64,000 nucleotides of DNA from Lewinellaceae bacterium (GCA_020636405.1 JACJXW010000004.1:2406001-2470000), one strand, 5' to 3'; numbered from the stretch's first letter, positions 24,199 through 32,555 are shown. Numbers and translations: made by a program. The notes: generated by a model from the sequence alone, not told the origin.

Positions 24199-24773
24199 AT
24201 TAGCCTGAGTATAAAATTCTTGAGATTGCGTCGTCCATTCTGGATGTGGCTTTTTACTTCGTTGAGTGTAAAGGAGGTCAGTTCTGCGATTTCCTGATAA
24301 GACCGGTTTTCAAGGTAGAACAGGATGATGCATTTTTGCTGGTGGCCGTTCAATTGGTCAATAGCATCGCTGAGCACTTCGAAACGCCGTTCTGCTTCTT
24401 CTATAGTATGAAGAGTTTCATCGGGAGCAGATTCCACAAGGGTATCCTCAAAAATATCGTTCATTTCCTCGGTGCGCTGGCGGGTTTTTTCCTTGAGCAA
24501 CTTGATGCAGTAGTTGCGCACCACCAGATACAACCAGGATTCGAAGTCTTCGATGTCGTACTTCAGCAATTTGGGCGGGAGGTCCGCAAAGCAATCCATT
24601 ACAGCATCCTCGGCGTCCTGCGGGTTTTTGAGGTAGCTGAGGCTGAGTCCATAAAGTTTGTGGGAATGCCGACGGAACAACAACCCGAGGACGGACTCAG
24701 AGGGCCGGCGTTTGTAGGCGGCAAGCAGTTCTTCGTCGCTGCGGTTATCCGTACGTTTTTTGAACAGGACCAT
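24195..24773 (-). CDS. ECF sigma factor
   Basis: 192 residues from the ATG at 24773 (a GTG three codons upstream is possible). Region 2: LGLLFRRHSHKLYGLSLSYL, KNPQDAEDAVMDCFADLPPK, FESWLYLVVRNYCIKLLKEK. Region 4: QLNGHQQKCIILFYLENRSY and QEIAELTSFTLNEVKSHIQN. Length and layout are standard. It is cotranscribed with the membrane protein at 23446. Confidence 0.92.
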   Translation of the reverse strand: MVLFKKRTDNRSDEELLAAYKRRPSESVLGLLFRRHSHKLYGLSLSYLKNPQDAEDAVMDCFADLPPKLLKYDIEDFESWLYLVVRNYCIKLLKEKTRQRTEEMNDIFEDTLVESAPDETLHTIEEAERRFEVLSDAIDQLNGHQQKCIILFYLENRSYQEIAELTSFTLNEVKSHIQNGRRNLKNFILRLI

Positions 24774-24844
24774 AGGCAACACCCTGGATTTTGGTGTGGG
24801 GTAAAATTAGGGCTTTTTTAGGATTATTTACTATAACGAGCAAC

Positions 24845-24886
24845 CTGCCGGGTTTTCCGGGTGGCCCTGTGCTGCTTACCCGGCAG
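24845..24886. promoter_or_regulatory. 9-bp inverted repeat upstream of the ECF sigma gene
   Basis: CTGCCGGGT (24845-24853) and ACCCGGCAG (24878-24886). It is 72 bases beyond the sigma start codon, in the leader or promoter region of that operon. Function unknown. Confidence 0.4.
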
Positions 24887-25022
24887 CGTTTGTCGAAGGC
24901 GCCGCCAAGTTCCTCTCGGGTATGATCTCCATCTTTTCTACCACTTATATGCGGAGGCAAGCGCCAGGCGGAAGGCCGCTTTTGGAGCAGAAAAGAAAGA
25001 GGAGGGGAGATGGGAGCAGGAC
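24887..25022. other. Start of an 840-base gene-free gap
   Basis: Between the sigma gene (start 24773) and the peroxidase stop (25616) no convincing protein gene is visible. This first part holds nothing recognisable; the AT-rich remainder contains three terminator-like hairpins and a possible small RNA, listed separately. Confidence 0.6.
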
Positions 25023-25064
25023 AAAAAAATAAGTCGCATCACCTGATTCGGTAATACGACTTAT
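25023..25064 (-). terminator. Minus-strand terminator-like hairpin
   Basis: ATAAGTCG/CGACTTAT, 20-base loop, followed on the minus strand by seven T. It is the second of two in tandem (other at 25093-25116). Confidence 0.5.
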
Positions 25065-25092
25065 CGTAATTATAATCCCATGAACATGTACG

Positions 25093-25116
25093 AAAAAACT
25101 AGCTGAGAAAGCTAGT
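25093..25116 (-). terminator. Minus-strand terminator
   Basis: ACTAGCT/AGCTAGT stem with a 5-base loop, then TTTTTT on the minus strand. No protein gene ends nearby on that strand; it would fit the 3' end of the candidate RNA described for 25093-25254. Confidence 0.6.
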
Positions 25117-25254
25117 AAAAAAAGAGAGAAAAATTATATCTTTATATCTTATGCCTCAAAGTGAGGAAGATCTATTCGTTGTCAATTTGGGTGGCTTCGG
25201 AATTTGTCTTATAGCAAGTCAGATTGATTATCCCAATAAAATCTGACTTGCTAT
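25093..25254 (-). ncRNA. Candidate small RNA, about 160 nt
   Basis: On the minus strand a Bacteroidota-type promoter is visible: TAAGTTTG (25259-25266, consensus TAnnTTTG) with ATTG 19 bases upstream (25286-25289, consensus TTTG). The predicted RNA would begin at the long hairpin 25211-25254, contain a small hairpin CCTCACTTTGAGG (25154-25166) and end at the terminator 25093-25116. There is no start codon with a sensible frame. It does not match an RNA family I recognise; prediction rests only on promoter, structure and terminator. Confidence 0.3.
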
Positions 25255-25262
25255 TTGACAAA
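25203..25262. repeat. Long inverted repeat in the gene-free gap
   Basis: ATAGCAAGTCAGATT (25211-25225) and its perfect inverse at 25240-25254, extended after a 2-base mismatch by TTTGTC/GACAAA. The 14-base loop is AT-rich. It would form a very stable hairpin in either transcript. Confidence 0.8.
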
Positions 25263-25530
25263 CTTAAATCCCATGTAAATTATCCCAATTTTGTGCGCCA
25301 GTTCGTTAACCGGCTTTATCTTCGTTTGACATTACAAACATCTTAATAATACCAAGGGAAAACAAGGACAAAAAACCCTATTTGTGAAAAAATAATTTAT
25401 CGATTTTATTTGACTATCCATATTTAAAAGGGTTTTTGGTGGGGTGTTTGTGAAAAAAATACAGCTTAAAAGCCGTAAAAAGGGCAGAAAAAAAGGCAAA
25501 TTTTTTTTGAAATAGGCCTTGACAATAGAA

Positions 25531-25567
25531 AAAAGCTCCCGCAGGACAATCCTGCGGGAGCTTTTTT
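25531..25567. terminator. Bidirectional terminator after the peroxidase operon
   Basis: Sixteen-base stem (AAAAGCTCCCGCAGGA and its inverse) around a 3-base loop, with A-run before and T-run after, 50 bases past the stop codon at 25616. Confidence 0.95.
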
Positions 25568-25615
25568 GTAGCGTCGTGCCCTCCTGTTAAAGAAGAAAAC
25601 CCATCCGGGAAACGC

Positions 25616-26737
25616 TCAGAAAGGGTTCCGGAAAGCCGGATTATTAACAAAGGTGGTATCGGTCAGCATATTCAGGAAGGCGATGAGGTCCTGTTTTTGT
25701 TGTTCGGTCAGGGTAAAAGGCTGGATGTTGGCATCCTCATTGGCAACCCCGTGCCCCCCGGTGGCATAATGGTCGAGCACTTCCCCCAGGGTGTTAAACC
25801 GGCCATCGTGCATGTACGGAGCGGTGAGCGCAATATTGCGCAGGGTAGGCGCCCGGAACTTGCCATTGTCATAGAGGTTGTTGGTGACTTCGCCCAGGCC
25901 GTAGTCGGCAAAGTCGCTGAGCGTTGCTACGGAGTCCAGGCCGTTATTAAAATAGTTGTTTTCTGTAAACAGCGCACTGCCATGGCAATGAGAACAACCG
26001 GGGTGGTCGAGGCTGTTATTGGCAAATTCCACAAAGAACAGGTCGCGCCCACGTTGCTCGGCATCAGTAGGCCAGCCTTGTTGCTCCCAGACGACCTGGT
26101 CGAAGCGCGAGCGGTAGCTGAGCAGTGTTCGCTCAAACTGTGCAATGGCCTTTACTGCCAGTTCCTTGGTCATTTCACTCTTCTTCTCAATACCGAAGGC
26201 CTGGCGGAACATCGCAGGGTATTCCTTATGGCGCTTCAGTTTTTCCACCACATTTTCCCAGTTCTCATTGAGCTCCGTATGGTCTTCCACCGGCAGCAGG
26301 GCCTGGGCTTCCAGGGTGGCGGCTCGGCCGTCCCAGAAAAAGCCCTTGGTATTGAAGGCCATATTGACGATCGCCATGGAGGAACGCCGGCCGTCAATGC
26401 CCAGTACGCCTCGGCTCACCTTATTGCCATCAGTAAAGCTCAGCTGCGGATCGTGGCAGGTGGCGCACGATTGGGTGCTGTCGCTCGAGAGGATCGGGTC
26501 AAAGAAGAGATGCCGGCCCAGGGCAATGCCTTCGACGGTCATAGGGTTGTCCTCCGGGATGACGGGCCGGGGGAACCACTCCGGAACCTCCAGCTCATAG
26601 GGCTGCGGAGCATAGGCCGCATTGATGATGTCTTCGTCTATACAAGGGTCGCACCCTACGATGGGGTCGTCCTCCTGGCAGGCGGAAAAGCCGAGCAGGA
26701 TTACCAGGAGGGCTGTGGAGCATATTTTCATCTTCAT
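25616..26737 (-). CDS. Di-heme cytochrome c peroxidase/MauG-family lipoprotein
   Basis: 373 residues with a lipoprotein signal (MKMKICSTALLVILLGFSAC). Two c-type heme sites CATCH and CSHCH in the canonical order, plus NPMTVEGIALGRHLFFDP, FWDGRAATLEAQALLPVEDH and APYMHDGRFNTLGEVLDHY, identify the CCP/MauG superfamily. In the operon with two MbnP-like proteins it is most likely of the MbnH type, which oxidises a Trp of MbnP to kynurenine rather than only removing peroxide. It is 21 bases after its paralogue at 26759; both end in FVNNP-x-F-x-NPF. Confidence 0.9.
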   Translation of the reverse strand: MKMKICSTALLVILLGFSACQEDDPIVGCDPCIDEDIINAAYAPQPYELEVPEWFPRPVIPEDNPMTVEGIALGRHLFFDPILSSDSTQSCATCHDPQLSFTDGNKVSRGVLGIDGRRSSMAIVNMAFNTKGFFWDGRAATLEAQALLPVEDHTELNENWENVVEKLKRHKEYPAMFRQAFGIEKKSEMTKELAVKAIAQFERTLLSYRSRFDQVVWEQQGWPTDAEQRGRDLFFVEFANNSLDHPGCSHCHGSALFTENNYFNNGLDSVATLSDFADYGLGEVTNNLYDNGKFRAPTLRNIALTAPYMHDGRFNTLGEVLDHYATGGHGVANEDANIQPFTLTEQQKQDLIAFLNMLTDTTFVNNPAFRNPF

Positions 26738-26758
26738 GGTTATGCGTTTATTATCCGG

Positions 26759-27961
26759 TCAAAATGGATTGCTGAATCCCGGATTGTTAACAAATGTACT
26801 ATCGGTAAGGGTTTCGAGAAAGGCCCGCAGAGCCTGCTTATCTGTGTCAGACAAATGTAATTTTCGGATCTTGGGGTCTACATTCTCGCTGGGGTGCCCG
26901 CCCTGGTTGTAATGGCCGATGACCTCGTCGAGGGTGGCGAAGCGCCCATCGTGCATATAAGGAGCTGTCAGGGAGACATTGCGCAGGCTGGGCACCCGGA
27001 AGCGCCCGTTGTCGTAATAGTGCCCTGTGGCCTCACCTCTGCCTTTGTCCGGAAAGTCACTAAGGGCCGGCGCCGGCGTTAGCCCGTTGTTCATGTAGGA
27101 CTGGTCGGTAAACAGGGGCGGGGTATGACAGTGGCCGCATTCGCCCTCGGGGAGCTCCTCGGAGGTGTCGAAGAAGATATGGCGCCCCCTTTCTTCCAGT
27201 TCGGAAAAGGTGTCTTCTCCTCTCAATACCCGGTCGTATTTCGAGTTGGCGCTGATGAGCGTCCGCTCGAACTGTGCCAGCGCTTTTGCCGCCAGTTGCC
27301 GGGTGATTTGCGCCGTGTCGCTGATGCCGAAGGCAGCGGCGAACCAGGTGGGGTAGGAGGGGTGCCGTCGCAGAGACTGCTCCACGGCGGCCCAATCGTG
27401 GCCCATCTCATTGGGGTCTTCCACCGGGATCAGGGCCTGTTCTTCCAGGGTGGCGGAGCGCCCGTCCCAAAAGAGGCCCTTATGCTGATAGGCGGCGTTG
27501 GCCAGCGACTGGGCGTTGCGCCGGCCGGGCCGTTCATTGATGCCTACCGCGATGGCCTTTCCATCGGTAAAAGCCCGTTCGGGCAGGTGGCAGGAGGCAC
27601 AGGCCCGGCTGCTGTCCGCCGACAGAATAGGGTCGTAAAACAGGCGCCGGCCCAGTTCTACTCCGGCAACGGTCATCGGGTTGTCTTCCGGAAGCTGGGG
27701 TTGGGAAAATTGTGCGGGCAGGGCCATAATATAAGGCTGGCCAGCCGGAGGGGGGCCAGCTTCGCCGCCGGAACAGCCAAGGAGGCCTGCTATACACCAG
27801 AGCAACAAAGGCAAAGGAGGGCCGGGAAAGGCCACCTTGGAATAAACGGCGCCGCCTTCTTTCCTGGAGCGCCGCCTCTCGCCGTGTCGCGTGGGGTGGA
27901 AAGGCACCGCCTCAGAATGGCGCCTGCACCTCATCAAAATATGTGTAAGAGGCCATATCAT
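26759..27961 (-). CDS. Second di-heme cytochrome c peroxidase/MauG-family lipoprotein
   Basis: 400 residues. Heme sites CASCH and CGHCH; NPMTVAGVELGRRLFYDPIL and FWDGRSATLEEQALIPVEDP align closely with the neighbour at 25616, a tandem duplicate. The start at 27961 overlaps the upstream stop as ATGA; it gives an unusually long basic N-terminus before the hydrophobic stretch and lipobox LLGC (PLLLWCIAGLLGCSGG), so a later start near VYSKVAF is possible if a non-ATG codon is used. Confidence 0.88.
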   Translation of the reverse strand: MIWPLTHILMRCRRHSEAVPFHPTRHGERRRSRKEGGAVYSKVAFPGPPLPLLLWCIAGLLGCSGGEAGPPPAGQPYIMALPAQFSQPQLPEDNPMTVAGVELGRRLFYDPILSADSSRACASCHLPERAFTDGKAIAVGINERPGRRNAQSLANAAYQHKGLFWDGRSATLEEQALIPVEDPNEMGHDWAAVEQSLRRHPSYPTWFAAAFGISDTAQITRQLAAKALAQFERTLISANSKYDRVLRGEDTFSELEERGRHIFFDTSEELPEGECGHCHTPPLFTDQSYMNNGLTPAPALSDFPDKGRGEATGHYYDNGRFRVPSLRNVSLTAPYMHDGRFATLDEVIGHYNQGGHPSENVDPKIRKLHLSDTDKQALRAFLETLTDSTFVNNPGFSNPF

Positions 27962-29136
27962 TCCAATTCAATTGCTTCCGGCACGTGATTGGCCATAAAT
28001 GTCGCCGAGGGAGACGAATTGCTGTGGCTCTGCATCACCTGGCGGAAATCCAGGTATTCTCCGGTATTCTGGTCGACGAGGATCTTTTGCAGGTCGATGT
28101 TGAACTGCAGCGTCAGTTCCTTTTCATCTTCCACGGTAATGGGTTTGTCGAAGGACAGCAGCCGGTAATTGTCATTGCCACCGACGTGGAAGGTCAGCTT
28201 ATCCGAAAATTCCCCATTGGGCTCCAGGTCGGCATTGCCTTCGAACTTGAAGAAAATATAGCTGCTGGCCGCCTCCCAGTAATTTTCGGACAAGGGGTGC
28301 CCCAGCGGATAATCGGGAGGGATGGTGGCATTGAGGTCGGAAGACAGGCCAAACCCCAGTTCAATACCGGTGTAGGTGCCGGGAGGCAAAATAAAGGACG
28401 GCGTACTTTTTCCCTGGCCGGCCGCTTCATCGGTGTACACATCTCCGAAGGAAATGAGGGCTACGTCAAATAACGGGACCCCGCTGTCCGCAGTAAGCAA
28501 CCGGACTTTAGAGAGGTAAAACTGGAACAGTTGCAGCTTTAGGGCGATGTTGTCTTCGTAAGCATACGTTCGATCGAACATCACCAGTGGATCCGGGCCG
28601 TAAAAGGCTTTGAAGTTCAGGCTCACCCTACCTGCCCGGGGTAAGAGGGTTATGTCTGCTTCATCATCTTCCTTGGGGTTGCCTTCCAGGTTGTTCGGCG
28701 TGGAATCCGGGTCGAAGAGGTTGCTGGCGATCACCTGGGCGCGATGGGTGAACAGGGTCGGATCAACCGGCTCTCCGGCAATGGCGGTGAAGGAAAGTGT
28801 AGCCGTTTCGTTGGGTTGAAGGCTAATGTTGTTCCAGCGGATCACGGTAGAGCCGCCAACCAGGACGCCACCGTCGCTGATGTTATCGGCCTGGGAATAT
28901 CCGGCCGGCACGGTATTTTCTACGATCACGCCATCGGCAGCCAGCGGGCCCCGGTTGAGGGCCTTGATCTGAAAGGTAACTACCTGGCCAATCTCCGGTT
29001 TTGTGGTAATGGGTTCGAACGAGAGCTCCAGGTCGGCCTTGCCGGCTCCCGCCTCGTCGTCATTATTACAGGCACTGAACAGCAGCACGAAGGTCAACGG
29101 AACAATGAAGAGCAAATACTTCATGGATGATTTCAT
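27958..29136 (-). CDS. MbnP-like lipoprotein with an N-terminal DUF11 domain
   Basis: 392 residues, lipobox FSAC after the signal (MKYLLFIVPLTFVLLFSACN). Residues ~35-160 are a DUF11-type beta-sandwich (VTFQIKALNRGPLAADGVIV, PNETATLSF). From ~175 the MbnP fold begins (VSLNFKAFYGPDPL, LQLFQFYLSKVRLL, YPLGHPLSENYWEAASSYIF). The Trp in ENYWEA lies in the segment that in MbnP proteins carries the Trp converted to kynurenine for copper binding. It is translationally coupled to the peroxidase at 26759, its probable modifying enzyme. Confidence 0.82.
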   Translation of the reverse strand: MKSSMKYLLFIVPLTFVLLFSACNNDDEAGAGKADLELSFEPITTKPEIGQVVTFQIKALNRGPLAADGVIVENTVPAGYSQADNISDGGVLVGGSTVIRWNNISLQPNETATLSFTAIAGEPVDPTLFTHRAQVIASNLFDPDSTPNNLEGNPKEDDEADITLLPRAGRVSLNFKAFYGPDPLVMFDRTYAYEDNIALKLQLFQFYLSKVRLLTADSGVPLFDVALISFGDVYTDEAAGQGKSTPSFILPPGTYTGIELGFGLSSDLNATIPPDYPLGHPLSENYWEAASSYIFFKFEGNADLEPNGEFSDKLTFHVGGNDNYRLLSFDKPITVEDEKELTLQFNIDLQKILVDQNTGEYLDFRQVMQSHSNSSPSATFMANHVPEAIELE

Positions 29137-29190
29137 TTAGATTAGGAAAAATGTAAGGGCCAACAAGGTGTGCTTTCAATGGGTGCTAAC

Positions 29191-30060
29191 TTACTGGCTC
29201 TGCAGCACTGCTGCAACCAGGGAAAAGGATTGTGCCATATTTGCGACAATTTTATCCGTCAGTTGCTCCGGGCTGTCCTGCCGGGCATTGATGTCCCTGA
29301 ACCAGAAGCTGTAATCCACCTGAAGGGTCAACAGGAGGTGGAAACCGCTGTCTTTTTTGAAATCTACCGGCAAACGTACTTCCCGCAGATATTCGGGGGT
29401 GCCGATGCGCAGCACCTCCGGGATGGTGTCTGCCGCAGTAGTGTCGCGGAACAGTTCAATGTACTGGAAAACGTAGCCCGAATCCTGATTAAAGTACAGG
29501 CTGCTGTCCAACAGGCTCAACGGGTGCCCGTTGGGAAAAGAGCCCGGATCGGCAATGTTGGCCAGTCCTTCGACGCCAACTGCAAACCGGATCTCCTGCA
29601 GGGTTCCGGATTCTTTCAAGGTCCCGATCGTATAATTTTGGGTGACCCGCGGGCTGGCCAGCGAAAAATTATCTTCAATAGTGCGTTCCAGATCGGAGCC
29701 GTCCGGTTGCGGTATTTTTATGTCAATGGTTTCATCCATTTCTTTTTCCTGCCCATCGGTATAGACAAGGTGGAAATTGGATATATAAAAACGAACACTA
29801 TTGAGGCGGAAAGGGTTGCCCAGGGCATCATAATATATGGAATCCACCAGAGCGAAGCGGTAGAGGGTGTCGTTTTTGCTGTAGCGGTGCTGAACAGACA
29901 GGCGCACCTTGGGGTAGACGCATTCTTCGCTGTTGTTCTTATCCGCTTCCAGGCTGTAGTTGACCGCTTCCACGTCCAGGCAGCCTTCCACCGGCTCGTA
30001 ACAAGCGGGCAAAAAGGCCAGGAGTACCAAAAAAAGACTACTTCTGATTGTTTCGCTCAT
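29191..30060 (-). CDS. MbnP-like lipoprotein, Trp-poor variant
   Basis: 289 residues from the ATG at 30060; lipobox FLPAC in MSETIRSSLFLVLLAFLPAC. A short Cys-bracketed motif (GCLDVEAVNYSLEADKNNSE ECVYP) precedes the MbnP domain (VRLSVQHRYSKNDTLYRFAL, LNSVRFYISNFHLVYTDG, FPNGHPLSLLDSSLYFNQDS GYVFQYIEL). The segment matching the Trp-containing motif of the neighbour has no Trp; only one Trp remains, near the C-terminus (DYSFWFRDINA). The gene begins inside the last 23 bases of the exonuclease gene, so it is coupled to it. Confidence 0.78.
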   Translation of the reverse strand: MSETIRSSLFLVLLAFLPACYEPVEGCLDVEAVNYSLEADKNNSEECVYPKVRLSVQHRYSKNDTLYRFALVDSIYYDALGNPFRLNSVRFYISNFHLVYTDGQEKEMDETIDIKIPQPDGSDLERTIEDNFSLASPRVTQNYTIGTLKESGTLQEIRFAVGVEGLANIADPGSFPNGHPLSLLDSSLYFNQDSGYVFQYIELFRDTTAADTIPEVLRIGTPEYLREVRLPVDFKKDSGFHLLLTLQVDYSFWFRDINARQDSPEQLTDKIVANMAQSFSLVAAVLQSQ

Positions 30061-30859
30061 ATTCCTTGACCAGCTTTTTGACGACCTGCTTGACCTGTGA
30101 GGAGAATTCCTTATTGAGGATCCAGTTGTAATACTGTTTGTCGCGGGAAAGGGTAGCGGCAACCGGTTGTCCGTTGTATTTCCCGAAATTGAAAACGATC
30201 TCGCCGTTGGTGTCGTACCTCATCTTCTGGGTCGCATCAACAAAACGCATGTCGTTGGTAAAATCGTGCAGGGCCTGTACATCTTTGATGATAGGCGAAG
30301 TAGAGGCATTGCCATCTTCGTCGATGTAATCGATGCCCCGGTACCGCTCCAGTTGCCCCTGGAAGACGGCTACGGTGGCTTTTACGTCGGCCAGGGCGTC
30401 GTGGGCGTCCTCCATATCTTCGTCGCAATAGAACTTCAGGGCGGCCTTGAGGGTGCGGGGTTCCATCTTGTAGAAGATGCGCTGCACATCGATGGTGCGC
30501 CGCCGGGAGATGTCGAGTTCCATGCCGACCCGGGCGAACTCCTCCATCAGCATGGGGATGTCGAAGCGGTTGGAGTTGTAACCGGCAAGGTCGGCGTTGC
30601 CGATGAATTCGTGGATCTTGTCCGCTACCTGCTGGAAGGTGGGTTTATTGGCCACATCTTTTGGGGTGATGCCGTGTACCTGCATGGCCTCTTCGGAGAT
30701 GGGAATACCGGGGTTGATAAGCATGGACAATTCCTCGGCCTCCCTGCCGTCTTTGAAGTACTTGACCATAGCGATCTGAATGATCCGGTCGCGGATGACA
30801 TTCAGGCCGGTAGCTTCTAAGTCGAGGAAGATCAGGTCACGGTCGAGCTTGAAATCCAT
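30038..30859 (-). CDS. DnaQ-family 3'-5' exonuclease with C-terminal DUF3820-like domain
   Basis: 273 residues. DEDDh exonuclease motifs: FLDLEATG (Exo I), GYNSNRFDIPML (Exo II) and HDALADV (Exo III) within residues 10-165, as in DNA polymerase III epsilon. The C-terminal part (EIVFNFGKYNGQPVAATLSR, QYYNWILNKEF) looks like the small DUF3820 nucleic-acid-binding module. It is a soluble DNA repair or proofreading-type nuclease. Its overlap with the MbnP-like lipoprotein gene downstream puts it at the head of an otherwise exported-protein operon, an odd pairing. Confidence 0.9.
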   Translation of the reverse strand: MDFKLDRDLIFLDLEATGLNVIRDRIIQIAMVKYFKDGREAEELSMLINPGIPISEEAMQVHGITPKDVANKPTFQQVADKIHEFIGNADLAGYNSNRFDIPMLMEEFARVGMELDISRRRTIDVQRIFYKMEPRTLKAALKFYCDEDMEDAHDALADVKATVAVFQGQLERYRGIDYIDEDGNASTSPIIKDVQALHDFTNDMRFVDATQKMRYDTNGEIVFNFGKYNGQPVAATLSRDKQYYNWILNKEFSSQVKQVVKKLVKEYERNNQK

Positions 30860-30902
30860 TAAGGTGTTGCTTTATTGGTGTTGGCAAACTTGCCGGGTAA
30901 AA

Positions 30903-31982
30903 TTATTGTTTATCCCCCTCTTTTTCAAATAATGGGGCCAGCCCTTCGGTATAACGCACGCCCAGCGTCCCGTCTTCCTGGTTGTAAAGGAAGTAACCTT
31001 CCATATCGGGAAGGCGGCTGGCCAGGGCGAAGGCCTTCTCCAGCCCCATCGCCATAAAGGCAGTGGCGTAGGCGTCGGCCGTCATGCAATCCGGAGCAAA
31101 AACGGAGGCGCTCAGCAGAATATTCCGTTCGGGGAAGCCGGTGAAAGGGCTGATGGTGTGGCTGTATTTGTTGCCGTTCACCTCGTAGAAATTGCGGTAG
31201 TTGCCGGAGGTGGCCAGCGCCCGGTCGTGAAGGGGCACTGCGGTTTGTATGTCCTGCATGCCGGCGTTCTCCCGGGGCACATTGATGCCGATCTTCCAGT
31301 CACCGCCACGAGGGCTCTGCCCGCGGGCAACCACCTCTCCGCCGATCTCCACCATGTAATGCTGAATGCCTTCGCCGGCCAGTAGTTGGGCGACAGCGTC
31401 GACGCCATATCCTTTGGCCAGGGCGCTGAAGTCGAGTTGCACCCCAGGGGCCGCTTTGAGGAGCAGGCTGTCTTGTCCCCTGGCTACCAGGCGGACTTTG
31501 TCGAAACCAACGAACTTCATCAGCGAATCAATCACAATACTATCCACCGCTTCCACCACCTTTTTGGGGGTATATCCAAAACCCCAGTAATTGACCAGTG
31601 GCATGATGGTGGGGTCGAAGTACCCTTCCGATGCCTCATAAACCTCCCGGGCCTTTAAGTAATTCGCGAGGAAATGGAGGTTGTGCCAACTGCCGTTTTC
31701 CCGGGTAGTGGGGTTGTATGCCAGGCTGAAGAGGCTGTCCGCCCGATTAAAATTCGAAATGGTGGAGGATTCGATATAAGTAGACACCTCCAGGTTGAGG
31801 ATCTCGAGTAATGAATCAATACCTTGCTTGAAATTGCGCTGCTGCCCATCGCTGTAGGTGACGTGGTAGGTGGTGCCCATGGTCTGCCCTTCCAGCCTGA
31901 GGTAGTTGGCCGAAGGCGGTTGGTCGCCGGAGGAACAACCTACGAGGAAAAGTGCGAGAAATAATAAGAAAGGCCTTATCAT
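30903..31982 (-). CDS. apbE: FAD:protein FMN transferase (ApbE family), lipoprotein
   Basis: 359 residues from the ATG at 31982, lipobox LVGC in MIRPFLLFLALFLVGCSSGD. ApbE signatures: LEGQTMGTTYHVTYSD, LDFSALAKGYGVDAVAQLL, ATSGNYRNFYEVNGNKYSHT and the metal-binding DCMTADAYATAFMAMG. It attaches FMN through a phosphoester to Thr/Ser of periplasmic flavoproteins such as subunits of Rnf and Nqr complexes. It follows the exonuclease operon start by 43 bases on the same strand, but it is transcribed towards it. Confidence 0.95.
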   Translation of the reverse strand: MIRPFLLFLALFLVGCSSGDQPPSANYLRLEGQTMGTTYHVTYSDGQQRNFKQGIDSLLEILNLEVSTYIESSTISNFNRADSLFSLAYNPTTRENGSWHNLHFLANYLKAREVYEASEGYFDPTIMPLVNYWGFGYTPKKVVEAVDSIVIDSLMKFVGFDKVRLVARGQDSLLLKAAPGVQLDFSALAKGYGVDAVAQLLAGEGIQHYMVEIGGEVVARGQSPRGGDWKIGINVPRENAGMQDIQTAVPLHDRALATSGNYRNFYEVNGNKYSHTISPFTGFPERNILLSASVFAPDCMTADAYATAFMAMGLEKAFALASRLPDMEGYFLYNQEDGTLGVRYTEGLAPLFEKEGDKQ

Positions 31983-32028
31983 GTTATATAAATATTGAAT
32001 TAGAGGGATGGCGAAGGACAAGGATGCG

Positions 32029-32155
32029 CGATTTTTGATTTTCGATATAGGATGTATTGGGGCCGGCCAATGCCCGAAAGCCCTCCCGAGCCCACCCACA
32101 TCGCACATCACACATCGAAAATCATAAATCGAAAATCATAAATCAAACATCATAA
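32029..32155. repeat. Three tandem 14-bp units plus an inverted copy
   Basis: ATCGAAAATCATAA is repeated three times at 32114-32155 (third copy with two changes). The sequence CGATTTTTGATTTTCGAT at 32029-32046 is an 18-bp inverted match (one mismatch) to 32114-32131. The repeat lies between apbE and the DoxX gene, right after the DoxX stop codon. Confidence 0.75.
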
Positions 32156-32156
32156 A

Positions 32157-32555
32157 TCACCCCCTGTTCCTCACCTGAGCATCCAGCGAATACCAGCCAG
32201 CCCCGGTGATCAGCAAGCAAATGTACGTGATCAGGTAAAGGATGGCCTTTTCCATCTGGCCGAACGGGTCGCCTGAGTGCCGCAGGAAGACGGCCACCAG
32301 CATGGTGATGATCAAAGGGATAGTTGCCCAGCGGGTGAACAGCCCCAGCATGAGCAACAGGGCGCAACCCACTTCGGCAAATGTGGCCAGGCCAAGCGAG
32401 ATCTCCGGCCCCAGGCCCATAAAATTAAAGAATTTGATAGGCTCGTCGGAGAACAGGCGCATCAGTTTGCCCCAGCCGTGGCCGTAGATCATGGCGCCTC
32501 CGAAGGCAAGCCGCAGCAGTAGTAATGCAATGTCGGTTTGTTTCTTAGTATCCAT
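32157..32555 (-). CDS. DoxX-family membrane protein
   Basis: 132 residues with four TM helices (IALLLLRLAFGGAMIYGHGW, LATFAEVGCALLLMLGLF, ATIPLIITMLVAVFLRH, AILYLITYICLLITGAGWY) and the DoxX pattern of Gly-rich first helix and FAEVGCALLL. DoxX proteins are inner-membrane subunits linked to quinone or thiosulfate redox functions, but the role of this short form is not settled. Confidence 0.88.
   Translation of the reverse strand: MDTKKQTDIALLLLRLAFGGAMIYGHGWGKLMRLFSDEPIKFFNFMGLGPEISLGLATFAEVGCALLLMLGLFTRWATIPLIITMLVAVFLRHSGDPFGQMEKAILYLITYICLLITGAGWYSLDAQVRNRG

Noticed and set aside
25414..25650. Minus-strand frame across the bidirectional terminator
   Set aside because: It runs through a strong terminator and overlaps the end of the peroxidase gene; composition is that of non-coding DNA.
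26145..26912. Plus-strand frames opposite the peroxidase genes
   Set aside because: Shadows of conserved di-heme peroxidase sequence on the other strand.
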